Assembly: GCA_963822905.1 (NCBI GenBank)
Contig: CAWGJF010000002.1
Span: 558,001 to 622,000, forward strand
DNA: 64,000 nt
Source of the DNA: CAWGJF01 sp963822905
Lineage (GTDB): Bacteria > Bacteroidota > Ignavibacteria > Ignavibacteriales > Ignavibacteriaceae
Direction: 5' to 3'
Position numbers and translations under genes: made by a program
Part shown: piece after piece, positions 17,283 through 25,324 of the stretch
Layout: each line of letters opens with the position of its first letter
How positions within the stretch are numbered: the stretch's first letter is position 1
The notes under the pieces: generated by a model
The model's input: only the letters and a program-made list of their open reading frames with translations
The model's database searches: none
What the model was told of the DNA's origin: nothing

Positions 17283-18713
17283 ATGGTCTACAAAATTTTA
17301 TTATTTCTGTTTGCCGGTTATTTGAGTGTTTTTGCTTTTAATGGATTTGTACAAGATTCAACTTATGGCAGCTTTACCGCAACAAAATGGGCGGGGAATC
17401 AGCAATCTGCTTTTTCTTTTTCTTTTGATGATGGGCTTAAATCACAATTTGATAATGCATATCCAATTCTGAACCAATTTGGTATAATCGGAACTTTTTA
17501 TGTTTTGCCTCCATATTTAGCCGATTCTTTGCAGGGGACAATATGGCGATATGGAACTTGGCCTACGTTTATTGAAATGAGCATTAATGGCAATGAGATA
17601 GGTTCCCATTCAATGAATCATCTTCATATGAAAACGCTACCGCCTGGAGATCCGAATACTCAAGGGAATATTAACTATGAATTATTTCAATCTCAATTAA
17701 CAATTAATAACCGGGTAACAAATTCTGATTGTATAACATTTGCATATCCTTATGGTGAGCACAATTCTCTGGTCGATTCTTTAACGGCAATTTATTACGA
17801 ATCCGCCAGAGGTTTAGGAAGTAATCCAAACTCATCACAAATTGAAGGAAACCAATGGTTCACGTTGACTTCATTTCCGGTTGAGTTCGATCTTCCAAGG
17901 GATACTCCTGATGATGATCTTGATGAATTATACAATTTTGAAAATTGGGTCAGTGCATCAATGGATTCAGGGAATTGGGCAATTCAACAAATTCATGAAG
18001 TAGTGCCCTTTGATTCACTCTCCGGATTATTAGCAACTGGATCTTATGAGCCGATAACAAATGAATGGTTTTCTTCATTATGTGATTGGTTATATCAACA
18101 ACGTGAAAATGGGAAAGTATGGATTGAAACTATTGCAAATATTACAAGGTACATTAAAGAAAGAGAATGTTATCAGTATCAAATAATTACTGCCAACGAT
18201 CAACAAATCCAACTTCAGCTTTCAGATTCTCTTGATAACTCGATCTATAATTATCCTTTGAGCGGGTTTGTGAAAGTCCCGGGAGAATGGCAGCCGGTTT
18301 ACTTCCAGCAAGGCAATAGAGTTGAAACACTGGAATCTTTTGTTTGGGGGAATGATACTATGGTTGTTGCAAATATAATTCCCGATGGAGGGGTTGCTAA
18401 TCTTTCAAAATATCTTCCGAATATTGTTGAGAAAAATAATTCAGCTTCATCGGATTTCATTTTATATCAAAATTATCCAAATCCATTTAATCCTTCTACC
18501 AATCTGCAATATGCAATAAGCAGCAGGCAATTTGTTTCGTTAAAAGTTTATGATATCCTTGGTAATGAGGTTGCTACTCTTGTTGATGAAGAAAAATCTG
18601 CGGGTAGCTATGAAATTAATTTTAACGCATCTGGGTTAGCAAGCGGAATGTATTTTTATAATTTAAAAGCCGGAAATTTTTCTGAAACTAAAAAGATGAT
18701 TTTATTAAAATAA
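17283..18713 (+). CDS. Secreted polysaccharide deacetylase with type IX sorting domain
   Basis: About 476 residues from the ATG at 17283, which begins a clean signal peptide (MVYKILLFLFAGYLSVFAF); upstream GTG or TTG codons would add 14-19 residues. The NodB-type domain shows FSFSFDDGLKSQFDNAYPIL (metal-binding DD) and IGSHSMNHLHM (the H-x3-H pair). Such enzymes remove acetyl groups from chitin-like or peptidoglycan sugars. The last 80 residues are a type IX secretion sorting domain: YQNYPNPFNPST, SLKVYDILGNEVATLV, SGMYFYNLKAG and a basic end. The protein is therefore probably exported and surface-attached or released. Confidence 0.88.
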   Translation: MVYKILLFLFAGYLSVFAFNGFVQDSTYGSFTATKWAGNQQSAFSFSFDDGLKSQFDNAYPILNQFGIIGTFYVLPPYLADSLQGTIWRYGTWPTFIEMSINGNEIGSHSMNHLHMKTLPPGDPNTQGNINYELFQSQLTINNRVTNSDCITFAYPYGEHNSLVDSLTAIYYESARGLGSNPNSSQIEGNQWFTLTSFPVEFDLPRDTPDDDLDELYNFENWVSASMDSGNWAIQQIHEVVPFDSLSGLLATGSYEPITNEWFSSLCDWLYQQRENGKVWIETIANITRYIKERECYQYQIITANDQQIQLQLSDSLDNSIYNYPLSGFVKVPGEWQPVYFQQGNRVETLESFVWGNDTMVVANIIPDGGVANLSKYLPNIVEKNNSASSDFILYQNYPNPFNPSTNLQYAISSRQFVSLKVYDILGNEVATLVDEEKSAGSYEINFNASGLASGMYFYNLKAGNFSETKKMILLK

Positions 18714-18734
18714 CTTATTAAGAATTTAAAAATA

Positions 18735-18763
18735 AAAAACCGCCTCTTAGGTGGCGGTTTTTA
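18735..18763. terminator. Intrinsic terminator after the deacetylase gene
   Basis: AAAACCGCC and GGCGGTTTTT flank a short loop, 22 bp after the stop codon, with T-rich sequence on the plus strand. The A-rich left flank would also serve the minus-strand small ORF at 18803. Confidence 0.85.
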
Positions 18764-18802
18764 TACCTGCTTGTAGCAGATGTCCTTCACAGCAAAATTT
18801 CT

Positions 18803-18913
18803 TTAGAATAATTTTTCCATTTCTGATTTAGATTTCTGTATGCTCCTGATCGAAATAAACATATAAATTAAAAATCCAACTACTAAAATCCCTATCAGTA
18901 AATAAATGCCCAT
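18803..18913 (-). CDS. Small single-pass membrane protein (36 aa)
   Basis: ATG at 18913 follows a near-perfect ribosome-binding site (AAAAGGAGG, 8 bases upstream), the strongest in this part of the window. The peptide begins MGIYLLIGILVVGFLIYMF and ends in a charged tail (SIRSIQKSKSEMEKLF), giving one membrane helix with a basic cytoplasmic end. About 20 bp upstream of the ribosome-binding site, TGGCATAAACATTGAA partly resembles a sigma-54 promoter. The family is unknown. A terminator hairpin lies about 40 bp downstream. Confidence 0.6.
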   Translation of the reverse strand: MGIYLLIGILVVGFLIYMFISIRSIQKSKSEMEKLF

Positions 18914-19076
18914 TTAAGCAGCCTCCTTTTACTTTATTTATTCAATGTTTATGCCATTTTTTAGCAATAGACAATAATTGATTTTGTTTTGAAATTGAAT
19001 ATACCTCAAAGTACTATGTTTCTTAATGAAACCTGAAGCTTTTGAATTGTTTCAAACTAAGCTTGTTTTTTGATTT

Positions 19077-20006
19077 TTATGTCAAATTTGGATTTCCAAA
19101 ATATGGAGGTCTTCTATTTCTGAGATAGGATTTTATAGTTGAAAGTTGTGAGATGATCATTCCTGAAAACATTAACATACAACCAATGAATTCTTTTAAG
19201 CTAATTACTTCATTCAATAAAAGCCAACCACCAATCAAGGCAAAAACAGATTCAAGACTCATTAGAATAGCTGCGTGAGAAGGGTGTGAATCTTTTTGTG
19301 CTACAACCTGTAAGGTATAACCAATTCCTACTGAAAGTAAACCAGCATACAAAAGGGAAGGGATAGCTGCATTAATACTTGCTAAAACAATTGGTTCATA
19401 TGCCAGTGATGTTATAAAATTCAATAAAGCACAAATGAGAAACTGGAAGAAGGCAAGATGAACTGCATTTATTCTGGGAGATAATTTTCCCATAAACAAA
19501 ACCTGTACTGCCCATACTAAAGCACTGATAAGCTCAAGAAGATCACCAAATTGAATTGTAAAATTATCCGAAATACTAAGAAAGTATAATCCAATAGCTG
19601 CAATTAAAACTCCAATCCAGGATGACAGAGAAGTTTTTTGTCCAATGAACAATCCAAATATTGGAACAAAAACCATATACAAACCTGTGATAAATCCAGA
19701 CTTACCTGCAGTCGTATACACAAGTCCGGCTTGTTGTGCTGCTGATCCGAAATAAAGAAGTATTCCGGCAATGATTCCATACAAATAAAATTTTTTTTCA
19801 CTGAATAATATTTGTCGCGGATGATTGATTTGATACGACCTGAACAAGAAGGGGATAAGTACTAATGAACCTAGAGCAAACCTTATTGCATTGAAAAGAA
19901 ATGGTCCAATGTGTTCCATTCCCTCGCGTTGAGCAACAAATGCAAATCCCCAGATTATTGCCGCAAGTAATAAAAGAAGGTTTGATCTGAAGGTTTTCTT
20001 AACCAA
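19077..20006 (-). CDS. EamA-family (DMT superfamily) transporter
   Basis: 309 residues with about ten hydrophobic segments in two EamA repeats. The first repeat begins LLLLAAIIWGFAFVAQREGM and the second reads LLELISALVWAVQVLFMGKL. The motif ILMSLESVFALIGGWLLLNE is the usual end of the second repeat. Members export amino acids or other small metabolites. The start overlaps the upstream aldolase gene by 8 bp, so it may move a metabolite of that pathway; that is inference from position. Confidence 0.88.
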   Translation of the reverse strand: MVKKTFRSNLLLLLAAIIWGFAFVAQREGMEHIGPFLFNAIRFALGSLVLIPFLFRSYQINHPRQILFSEKKFYLYGIIAGILLYFGSAAQQAGLVYTTAGKSGFITGLYMVFVPIFGLFIGQKTSLSSWIGVLIAAIGLYFLSISDNFTIQFGDLLELISALVWAVQVLFMGKLSPRINAVHLAFFQFLICALLNFITSLAYEPIVLASINAAIPSLLYAGLLSVGIGYTLQVVAQKDSHPSHAAILMSLESVFALIGGWLLLNEVISLKEFIGCMLMFSGMIISQLSTIKSYLRNRRPPYFGNPNLT

Positions 20007-20895
20007 TTAAGTCTGCTTGCTTTAGAATTAATTTTAAATCATCAAGTTGAGAATTGTTTAATTTAGATAATGGATTTCTTGGAAGTCCTCCGTAATATCC
20101 GCAAAAATCCATTGCGACTTTAAGTCCTGCTACACCGTATTTTGATGTTATAGCAGTATTTACAGGTATTAAAATGTCCTGTAATTTTTTTGCTTCATCA
20201 AACTTTTTTTGTATTACAAAATCTAAAATTGAAATACATCCTTTAGGAGCTATGTTAGCCAATGCAACAATTCCACCAGTGGCTCCGACAATTAATCCGG
20301 GAAACAAAACTGAAGCAGTTCCAACAAGAACTTTAAAATTCTCAGAAGAATTAGAAACGAATTGCTCGGTTTGTGAAATATTTTCAGAACTGTTTTTTAT
20401 CCCGATTAAATTTTCGTGTTGCGATAGTTCAGCAACGGTTTCAACTTCTATATTTACATTAGTGAATTTGGTTACGTTATATATGATAACAGGAATTTTT
20501 ACACTGTCAGCAACTTCGGTATAATATCTTATGAATGTTTCATTTTTCATTTCATTTTTGAAAAATGAAGGAGTAATAATCAAAGCAAAATCAGCTCCTG
20601 ATTTAGCTGCTTCGTTTGTCAAGCTTACGGTTTGCTTAATTGAATCACTTCCGGTACCAGCAATTACAATTTTATCAGGAGAAGCTTGCTCCCGAACGCT
20701 TCGAATTATTATTATCTTTTCAGTTTCTGTAAGGAATACTGATTCGCCATTTGATCCTAAAGTTACATAGCCTCCAAGATCAAACTTGTTATACTTTTTA
20801 ATGTTGTCCGACAACATCTGTATCGAAATTTCATCTTTTTCAAATGGAGTAGTTAATGGTGGTAGAATCTTATCTAATTTTTCAAGTTTATTCAT
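19999..20895 (-). CDS. DapA-superfamily pyruvate aldolase, 4-hydroxy-2-oxoglutarate aldolase-like
   Basis: 298 residues, a TIM-barrel class I aldolase. The Schiff-base lysine lies in IGIKNSSENIS, the catalytic tyrosine in PVIIYNVTKF, and TLGSNGESVFLTE replaces the GTTGES of true DapA. The C-terminus (KYGVAGLKVAMDFCGYYGG, then PRNPL) strongly recalls animal HOGA1, which cleaves 4-hydroxy-2-oxoglutarate to pyruvate and glyoxylate. A genuine dapA is at 34.7 kb, so lysine synthesis does not need this copy. It lies 23 bp after a proline dehydrogenase gene, which supports a proline/hydroxyproline role. Other keto-acid aldolase activities remain possible. Confidence 0.82.
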   Translation of the reverse strand: MNKLEKLDKILPPLTTPFEKDEISIQMLSDNIKKYNKFDLGGYVTLGSNGESVFLTETEKIIIIRSVREQASPDKIVIAGTGSDSIKQTVSLTNEAAKSGADFALIITPSFFKNEMKNETFIRYYTEVADSVKIPVIIYNVTKFTNVNIEVETVAELSQHENLIGIKNSSENISQTEQFVSNSSENFKVLVGTASVLFPGLIVGATGGIVALANIAPKGCISILDFVIQKKFDEAKKLQDILIPVNTAITSKYGVAGLKVAMDFCGYYGGLPRNPLSKLNNSQLDDLKLILKQADLIG

Positions 20896-20918
20896 ATATT
20901 TATAACAGGTTACAAGGA

Positions 20919-21845
20919 TTAATTAAATATGTTTTTTGCAACAAACCAAACATTGGCGGGTCTTTCAGCAAGACGTCGAACATACCATGGATACCAATAC
21001 TCACCATAACTTATAAGCACTCTCATCTTAGTTCTGGAATTCACTAACCGTAACTGCTCATTTGTCTTAATTCCATAAAGCATCTGGAATTCAATTTTAC
21101 TTTGTTCTAATTCAGCCTGTGCTCCCGATTCCAAAATCCGTTTTATGAGTGATATATCATGCGTTCCAAAAACCATTCTCATTTCAGATTTTTTAATAGA
21201 TTCTATCATCAGTTTTGCAATATTAAAGTAATTCTTATCTACTTCTCTTTTCTCAGGAAATGCAACTTCTTTACTTTCTTTATAAGCTCCTTTCACTAAT
21301 CTTATCCACGGACTAATTGGCATTAAATCCAAAAGATCCCTTTCTGTCCGATAGAGATAAGCTTGTAAACATAGTCCCACATTGTTGAATCCAGTTTTTA
21401 CTTCTTTATAAAATTGAATCGTCTTATCAACATAAGTACTATCCTCCATATCAATCCACACAGAGTTTCCAAATTCTGATGCTTTGGCAACGATTCTATT
21501 AAAATTATTCAGCGTTTTTTCGTATGAAATATCAAAACCCAGTTGCGTTAATTTTAGTGAGATTTCTATATCAAGCTTTTGCTGATGAATTTTTTCAAGG
21601 ACAATTAAATAATGTCGAACAACTTCATCGGCTTCACCCAGGTTATTTATATTTTCACCAAGATGAGTAAATGTAACAGGAATATTTTTTTTAATTAATT
21701 CTTTTGCAGCTTCAATTGCTTCATCAACTGTCTCACCGGGCATAAACTTTTTAACGGCTTTCTTTACAAATTCCCACTTTGTTGCATGATTTTTCAGGAA
21801 ATCATTTTTTGATGCCCAGAGAAGAACATTCCTTCCAAATCCCAT
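20919..21845 (-). CDS. Proline dehydrogenase
   Basis: FAD enzyme oxidising proline to pyrroline-5-carboxylate. It has 308 residues, the length of stand-alone bacterial PRODH. Motifs are VSLCLQAYLYRTERDL-like (here GLCLQAYLYRTERDLLDL), IRLVKGAYKE, MVFGTHDISLI, EFQMLYGIK and the substrate-binding helix YPWYVRRLAERPANVW. The pyrroline-5-carboxylate dehydrogenase is not in the window. It is the first gene of a minus-strand group with the aldolase and EamA transporter. Confidence 0.92.
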   Translation of the reverse strand: MGFGRNVLLWASKNDFLKNHATKWEFVKKAVKKFMPGETVDEAIEAAKELIKKNIPVTFTHLGENINNLGEADEVVRHYLIVLEKIHQQKLDIEISLKLTQLGFDISYEKTLNNFNRIVAKASEFGNSVWIDMEDSTYVDKTIQFYKEVKTGFNNVGLCLQAYLYRTERDLLDLMPISPWIRLVKGAYKESKEVAFPEKREVDKNYFNIAKLMIESIKKSEMRMVFGTHDISLIKRILESGAQAELEQSKIEFQMLYGIKTNEQLRLVNSRTKMRVLISYGEYWYPWYVRRLAERPANVWFVAKNIFN

Positions 21846-21885
21846 GGTTTTATTTAGAATAAATATTTTAGAAAAGTAAATTCAA

Positions 21886-22449
21886 TTACATTGCCGGCCA
21901 TAACCAGCCGAAAAATCCGGCAGTGAACAAGGCATAAATCAATCCATCAAAAACAGATTTTAGAGTTGCTGACCAGCTTTTCTTATACCAGATACTTTGC
22001 TGCAATAAAGCCAGACTATAACTAGCAAATGCTACGATACTGGTTATTCTGAAAACAAACATATAGTTTTCACCCGTTTTAATGGTTAGTCCTGCAACGT
22101 ACGCAGTAAAAATACTTACTAATAAACAGTAAATAAACCATTGAAAAAGAAGTCCGACCATTCCGATTTGTCCGGAAGGAAAAATGGTAAATACACCAAC
22201 CGGTCCTTTATTCATCTTGTCTTTAAATTCCTGGGTTTGCCTCTCTTTGTTATTATCGCAATAAGGCATCATATAATCTCCGGTGGGAATGTTATACTTC
22301 CGCAAATCATCCATAATTTTATCCTGTTCCGGCATAATATTGAAATCAGAATTGTGATATGTGAATACTGTATGAAGTATTGAACTGACTATAAAAACAG
22401 CAACGGCTGAAAGCAGGATAGGGAGCCACAGTGTGATTAAAGCTTCCAT
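21886..22449 (-). CDS. Four-helix membrane protein, function unknown
   Basis: 187 residues with hydrophobic segments at about 5-30, 93-120, 130-148 and 165-185. The soluble stretch between the first two holds YNIPTGDYMMPYCDN and MNKGPVGVFTIFPSG. I cannot assign a function; related proteins occur as hypothetical membrane proteins in this phylum. It starts with ATG preceded by GGAGATAA. It is 40 bp upstream of the proline dehydrogenase gene and may share its transcript. Confidence 0.75.
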   Translation of the reverse strand: MEALITLWLPILLSAVAVFIVSSILHTVFTYHNSDFNIMPEQDKIMDDLRKYNIPTGDYMMPYCDNNKERQTQEFKDKMNKGPVGVFTIFPSGQIGMVGLLFQWFIYCLLVSIFTAYVAGLTIKTGENYMFVFRITSIVAFASYSLALLQQSIWYKKSWSATLKSVFDGLIYALFTAGFFGWLWPAM

Positions 22450-22540
22450 TTTATCTCCTCCAAATAATTTAGATTGATTTTACAGACACGCGTTGGTAAA
22501 ATAAGAAATTTAAGGTGTGATTTGAAAGTAATATTGAAAA

Positions 22541-22779
22541 GTTTTTAGGCTACATCTCCGGCTTTACCCGGTTTTATTTGCCTGATCCGCCTTGGCGTGA
22601 GCCATACTGGTAATCGAAAAGATATTATCGGCAGTAGTTGTTAGTAAAATTTGAAGATCATTAATTCAAAGAACTTATTTTAACAAACTATTTTTGTACA
22701 GGATTTTTTACCAGTCCGTCCTTTGGCGGATTACCTATTGGCTTTTTACTTACCTGTCAGCCTCTGGCTGATTAAAGAT
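22541..22779. repeat. Cluster of REP-like palindromes
   Basis: The gap between the membrane protein and the cassette array holds several short GC-rich inverted repeats in AT-rich sequence: CCGG-TTTA-CCGG near 22560, TCCGTC/GGCGGA near 22715-22730 and TCAGCC-TCT-GGCTGA at 22757-22771. They look like REP-type mobile palindromes. No gene is seen. Confidence 0.5.
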
Positions 22780-22780
22780 G

Positions 22781-23515
22781 TTAGTTTGCGCTTATTAATT
22801 TGCCTTGTTCTTTTAAATCCATTCCGAAATCCATTATAAATTTAATTTCATCAATTATCTTTTTATGTATAGTTAACTTCCCACTTTCTAATAGAAAAAA
22901 TTCTTTCCATCTATACATATTATTATGGCTCGATATTACATAAACCCATATCAGCCCACCAAAAATAAAACGACAAAGTCTAAAACTATCTACTCTGAAA
23001 AATGCAGGTGCTAAAATCAATCCTTCAGCTAATTTCTTTTCTTCCATAAAAACAGCAAATTGTAGACAACCATATTCATAATCTATACCAGGATTTTCAT
23101 TTAAAAGCATATCTCTAAGATATTTTTCGTGCGGACCAAGTTTCACATCACTAAAGATTTCAAGTTGGGAAGCAGAAGCTCTCCATAAAATAGAAAGCTG
23201 AAAAAGTTTCATTAATTTATAATCAACGTTCTCGGCAATAAAAATTTTAGCATCTTGCTTAACATCAATAGCTTCTTGATGGTAATACTTTTGACTTACA
23301 TATCTTTCATATTTTGAAAATTGATTTTCACATTTTTCACAGAGTAAATACTCTCTGGCTCCTTTTTGTTGAAAAGTAGTTGGTTCTTCAGGAACTAGAG
23401 AAATTTGCATAAACCTATGTTTGGAATCATACATTGGTTTATAAAAGTATTCTGGAATTATATGAGAAAATATTAATTCCGATTCTTCGAGACAAAGCTT
23501 ACAATTACCTCTCAA
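22781..23515 (-). CDS. HNH-like zinc-finger protein, cassette gene
   Basis: 244 residues from a TTG start, 23 bp after the attC core at 23538. The N-terminus has CKLCLEESELIFSHIIPEYFY and, at about residue 60, LLCEKCENQFSKYE. The order CxxC, SHIIPE, CxxC is the treble-clef layout of HNH-like proteins, with the histidine in the expected place. The remaining 170 residues are mixed helix and strand with no recognised motif. It could be a nuclease or a nucleic-acid-binding protein; the activity is not certain. Its stop codon lies inside a core site (AACTAAC), as in cassettes. Confidence 0.65.
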   Translation of the reverse strand: MRGNCKLCLEESELIFSHIIPEYFYKPMYDSKHRFMQISLVPEEPTTFQQKGAREYLLCEKCENQFSKYERYVSQKYYHQEAIDVKQDAKIFIAENVDYKLMKLFQLSILWRASASQLEIFSDVKLGPHEKYLRDMLLNENPGIDYEYGCLQFAVFMEEKKLAEGLILAPAFFRVDSFRLCRFIFGGLIWVYVISSHNNMYRWKEFFLLESGKLTIHKKIIDEIKFIMDFGMDLKEQGKLISAN

Positions 23516-23537
23516 ACTTTATATCCATATTTTAGCA

Positions 23538-23728
23538 ACATAACGGCTTTGCGGATAACCCGCCGCCCAGAACAGCAATGATTAATTAAAAATATACAAT
23601 TAACAATTAGAACAAACATTTTATAACAGTAAAACATTTAACAAGAAAGAAACACGGAACGACAAACCTTTTAAACTGCACAAAATGCCGAGTGCGAAAA
23701 AGCTTTCGGCTTGAGCCGCGGGTTATAC
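23538..23728 (-). repeat. attC-like recombination site 1
   Basis: Read on the minus strand it starts GTATAACCCGCGG and ends AAAGCCGTTATGT, 191 bp, with TAAC/GTTA cores at its ends. It shares internal blocks with the other two copies: TTTTCGCACTCGGCATTT (TTTTCGCATTYGGCA in the others) and the GTTCCGTTTC-type stretch. Arm complementarity is imperfect. It lies between the frameshifted gene ending at 23735 and the HNH-like gene starting at 23515. Confidence 0.65.
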
Positions 23729-23734
23729 ATACAT

Positions 23735-24328
23735 TTATTTAATACTTTCACAAATCTTTTCTAATATGGTCTCTCCATTAGGGAAGTCAAATCCTTTTGC
23801 ATAGCAAACAATAAATTTGTTATCTTCCCATTTCTTTGGTAATCAGAAAAACTTCTATATCTCCATCTCGTGTAAAAATGCCATCATCTTTAATTCCAAC
23901 TGAAGTATTTGTATAAGCTCTTATTCCTTTCCAATTTGCAAAACAAAGAGAATCTGCAGGGTCCTAAAGAATATCTTTCTTTCTCATACCATTTATTGTT
24001 TTCATTAATAAAATTATTTTCTTCTGCAATATTTTTGAAGTCACTATTTGAAATGTAAATATTTAGAGAGGAATAGTTTTCAAGTTCTACATAGTAATTT
24101 TCTTTTAATTCATAAGGCTCATAACGTAAGTAGGAGATAAAAGCGACAGCATTATATTTGACATTATAATCCCATGGATTCAATTTAAAATAAGTTGGGA
24201 AACTAAAAGAGATTTCTAATGAATCATCCTTAAAATTAATCCATTTAGTAGAATCCTTTGACTTGAGACAATATTTTGATGTTTGATAAAGAAAGAAGAA
24301 TAATTATATGTAGTAAAAATATTCTCAT
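23735..24328 (-). pseudogene. Frameshifted secreted protein, cassette gene
   Basis: From ATG 24328 a signal-peptide-like start (MRIFLLHIIILLSLSN) runs to a stop, but reading continues in other frames. KDSTKWINFKDDSLEISFSF and the 23890-24183 part (NPWDYNVKYNAVAFISYL) follow, then DPADSLCFANWKGIRAYTN, then KWEDNKFIVCYAKGFDFPNG and the stop at 23735. Each switch is explained by one extra base in a short run (GG, GG, AAA). The repaired protein would have about 195 residues and be secreted, function unknown. It fits exactly between two attC-like sites, starting 12 bp and ending 6 bp from their cores. Confidence 0.7.
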
Positions 24329-24339
24329 TTATTTTGTAT

Positions 24340-24585
24340 GTATAACGGCTTGCTGCTAAGCCGCAGCCCAAAACAACAATGCCACTTAAAAAAACAACTG
24401 CCGAAGACCTGCCTGCCGGTAGGCAGGTTTAGCAAACCGTGCTTAACTTTCTTTACAAGTGCAGTTTGCAACAATGTTAATTAATAGTACAACTTTGAAC
24501 AACAAAACCGAAACGGAACAACCAACAAGAAAATTTAGAAATTGCCGAATGCGAAAAGGCGGTCGGGTTGATTGGCTGGTTAGCC
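24340..24585 (-). repeat. attC-like recombination site 2
   Basis: 246 bp. On the minus strand it starts GGCTAACCAGCCAATCAA and ends GCAAGCCGTTATAC. Internal blocks TTTTCGCATTCGGCAAT, TTCCGTTTCGG and GTTAAGCACGGTTTGC are shared with copy 3. A palindrome at 24407-24428 interrupts a stretch that is continuous in copy 3 and accounts for most of the length difference. It follows the methyltransferase stop by 7 bp. Confidence 0.7.
24407..24428. repeat. Palindrome inserted in attC-like site 2
   Basis: ACCTGCC and GGCAGGT around an 8-base centre. Copy 3 reads straight through this position (CTGCCGAATGATTTAGC), so about 20 bases appear to have been inserted. A similar CCTGCC-GAA-GGCAGG hairpin occurs at 34545-34559. 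Confidence 0.65.
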
Positions 24586-24592
24586 CTTGTCT

Positions 24593-25300
24593 CTAAAACA
24601 GCTTTGTTTGATTCGTGTATTCAGCAACTCTATTATCTGCAAGTTCAACATATTTTTCATTTGTATCATAACCTATATAGTTACGATCATTCTTTACTGC
24701 AGATAAACTTGTAGTCCCGCTTCCTAAAAATGGATCTAAGATAACATCGTGTTTAAACGAATATAATTTTATTAAACGATTGGGAAGTTCTTCAGGGAAT
24801 GGGGCCGGATGGCCAATTTTTCTTGCGGAGACAGCAGGAAAAGTCCAAACGCTTTTTGTCCACTCTAAAAATTCTTCTTTTTTTATTGTGCTTTCTTTTC
24901 CTTTGCTTGGATGTGAGAATGAATCTTTTGAAAATATTAAAATATATTCGTGAATATCTCGTAGGACTGGATTTGCTGCTGAAAGCCAACTTCCCCAAGC
25001 CGTAGATGGGCTTGCGCTCGATGCTTTATTCCAGATAATTTCACCACGCATCTGAAATCCAATTTCGAGCATATCATTGATTATAAAACTATGAAGAGGT
25101 ATATAAGGTTTTCTTCCAAGGTTAGCTATATTGATGCAAACACGACCACCAGTTACTAAAACACGATGAGTTTCTTTCCAAACTTTTTTTAATAGTATTA
25201 AATAATCTTCTAATGTTAGATTGTCATCATATTCCTTTGTTACATTATAGGGAGGAGAAGTAATCATAAGATGAACAGAATTATTTGGCAGTTCATTCAT
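24593..25300 (-). CDS. Beta-class DNA methyltransferase (restriction-modification)
   Basis: Transfers a methyl group to an exocyclic amino group of adenine or cytosine. It has 235 residues. Catalytic motif IV is LMITSPPYNV near residue 15 and the SAM-binding motif I is ILDPFLGSGTTSLSA near residue 190, the beta-class order; TSPPY is common in N4-cytosine enzymes. EIIWNKASSASPSTAWGSW and HEYILIFSK are typical of the variable region. The visible start is very close to motif IV: family-like residues (IFCHSSEN) lie upstream in the same frame, right after the stop of the nuclease gene. A non-ATG start is therefore possible. It pairs with the nucleases upstream. Confidence 0.88.
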   Translation of the reverse strand: MNELPNNSVHLMITSPPYNVTKEYDDNLTLEDYLILLKKVWKETHRVLVTGGRVCINIANLGRKPYIPLHSFIINDMLEIGFQMRGEIIWNKASSASPSTAWGSWLSAANPVLRDIHEYILIFSKDSFSHPSKGKESTIKKEEFLEWTKSVWTFPAVSARKIGHPAPFPEELPNRLIKLYSFKHDVILDPFLGSGTTSLSAVKNDRNYIGYDTNEKYVELADNRVAEYTNQTKLF

Positions 25301-25324
25301 ATTTTCGCTTGAATGACAAAATAT

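Noticed and set aside
18925..18960. Second sigma-54 promoter (TGGCATAAACATTGAA, minus strand) upstream of the 36-residue ORF
   Set aside because: The -12 element has TTGA instead of TTGC; the GC pair is nearly invariant, so I did not list it as a feature.
19999..20895. Annotating the aldolase as DapA
   Set aside because: The TLGSNGES loop and C-terminal GYYGG-PRNPL region fit HOGA-like aldolases, and a canonical dapA with its operon is present at 34.7 kb.
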